Below the pieces are notes generated by a model. It saw only the letters and a list, made by a program, of their open reading frames with translations, ran no database searches and had not been told where the DNA came from. Shown here piece after piece: positions 44,106 through 44,342 of a DNA stretch of 44,342 nucleotides. The first letter of the stretch is position 1. Each line of letters begins with the position of its first letter. The DNA is from an uncultured Paenalcaligenes sp. (GTDB lineage Bacteria; Pseudomonadota; Gammaproteobacteria; Burkholderiales; Burkholderiaceae_B): positions 1-44,342 of the forward strand of contig CANROS010000006.1 in assembly GCA_947632305.1 (NCBI GenBank), in the 5' to 3' direction. A program made the translations under genes and the position numbers.

Positions 44106-44342
44106 TTACCGTGCTGAATACATAGGTAAACGATCATTCAATGCCAAAACGCCTCGAATCATACGATAGAGCATCCACACACCATTGGCGATTAAGATGA
44201 TAGCGCCTATACCGACTACAATGCTGATGGCACCAATCGCAGTCCACAATAAACCAAACCAAAAGGTACGGATTTGCCAACGAAAATGCGTGGCTAAATA
44301 GGTATGGCTCACTTCATCTTTTTTTAGATAATTAATAATAAT
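44106..44342 (-). CDS. DUF4870-type membrane protein, N-terminus beyond window
   Basis: At least 78 C-terminal residues are present. The frame stays open to the window edge, reading NYLKKDEVSHTYLATHFRW, so the GTG at 44312 is internal and the true start is further out. QIRTFWFGLLW and the following two membrane segments, with LIANGVWMLYRMIRGVLALND at the end, fit the DUF4870 family of small membrane proteins of unknown function. It converges on the GTPase pair. Confidence 0.75.
   Translation of the reverse strand: MIINYLKKDEVSHTYLATHFRWQIRTFWFGLLWTAIGAISIVVGIGAIILIANGVWMLYRMIRGVLALNDRLPMYSAR

Noticed and set aside
1-44342. Mobile island, prophage or CRISPR system
   Set aside because: No integrase, transposase, tRNA-end repeat, phage gene or regularly spaced repeat was seen, and base composition looks even by eye.

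Overview
The window reads as ordinary chromosome from a moderate-GC betaproteobacterium. The translation block (infC, rpmI-rplT, pheS-pheT, ihfA, MerR), the gshB-EIIA-HPr-EI cluster, the UbiK and ComM homologues and the BenM/CatM-type ben/cat cluster all fit Burkholderiales, most likely Alcaligenaceae. That placement is an inference from gene content and protein similarity from memory. I saw no IS element, integrase, tRNA, rRNA or CRISPR array.

Region 1 (1-12.7 kb) is housekeeping. infC starts at an AUC codon. Its usual partners rpmI-rplT lie about 6.3 kb downstream, behind gshB, three phosphotransferase genes without a sugar permease, a lipoprotein with a charged helical repeat, ubiK and comM. 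A strong promoter (TGGACA-17-TATAAT) restarts transcription for rpmI-rplT. Then come pheST, ihfA, a MerR-type regulator and a DUF455 ferritin-like protein.

Region 2 (12.6-20.6 kb) holds two regulatory or stress systems. On the minus strand a single 510-aa reading frame joins an ECF sigma factor to an RskA-type membrane anti-sigma factor. Divergent from it is a complete SUF iron-sulfur operon (Rrf2 regulator, sufB, C, D, S, U, T). Its promoter lies inside a perfect 12-bp inverted repeat.

Region 3 (20.7-27.5 kb) holds single genes: an EAL-HDOD protein, a FAD amine-oxidase-type enzyme, an aryl-alcohol dehydrogenase, a lipocalin, an unknown 97-aa protein, a DUF1348 protein and a ClC chloride/proton exchanger.

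Region 4 (27.5-41.1 kb) is a complete benzoate-to-central-metabolism cluster. A divergent LysR regulator sits at one end. One strand then carries catB, catA, benABCD, benK, catI, catJ, catF, catD, catC and benE. Together these take up benzoate by two transporters, oxidise it to catechol, open the ring by the ortho route and finish at succinyl-CoA plus acetyl-CoA. The catB promoter has an ATAC-N7-GTAT box with a second half-site exactly 21 bp further on.

Region 5 (41.2 kb to the end) carries two translationally coupled dynamin-like GTPases, with no visible terminator separating them from benE. A convergent DUF4870-type membrane protein is cut by the window end. The most interesting items are the sigma/anti-sigma fusion, the paired GTPases, the merged ben/cat gene order and the displaced infC.
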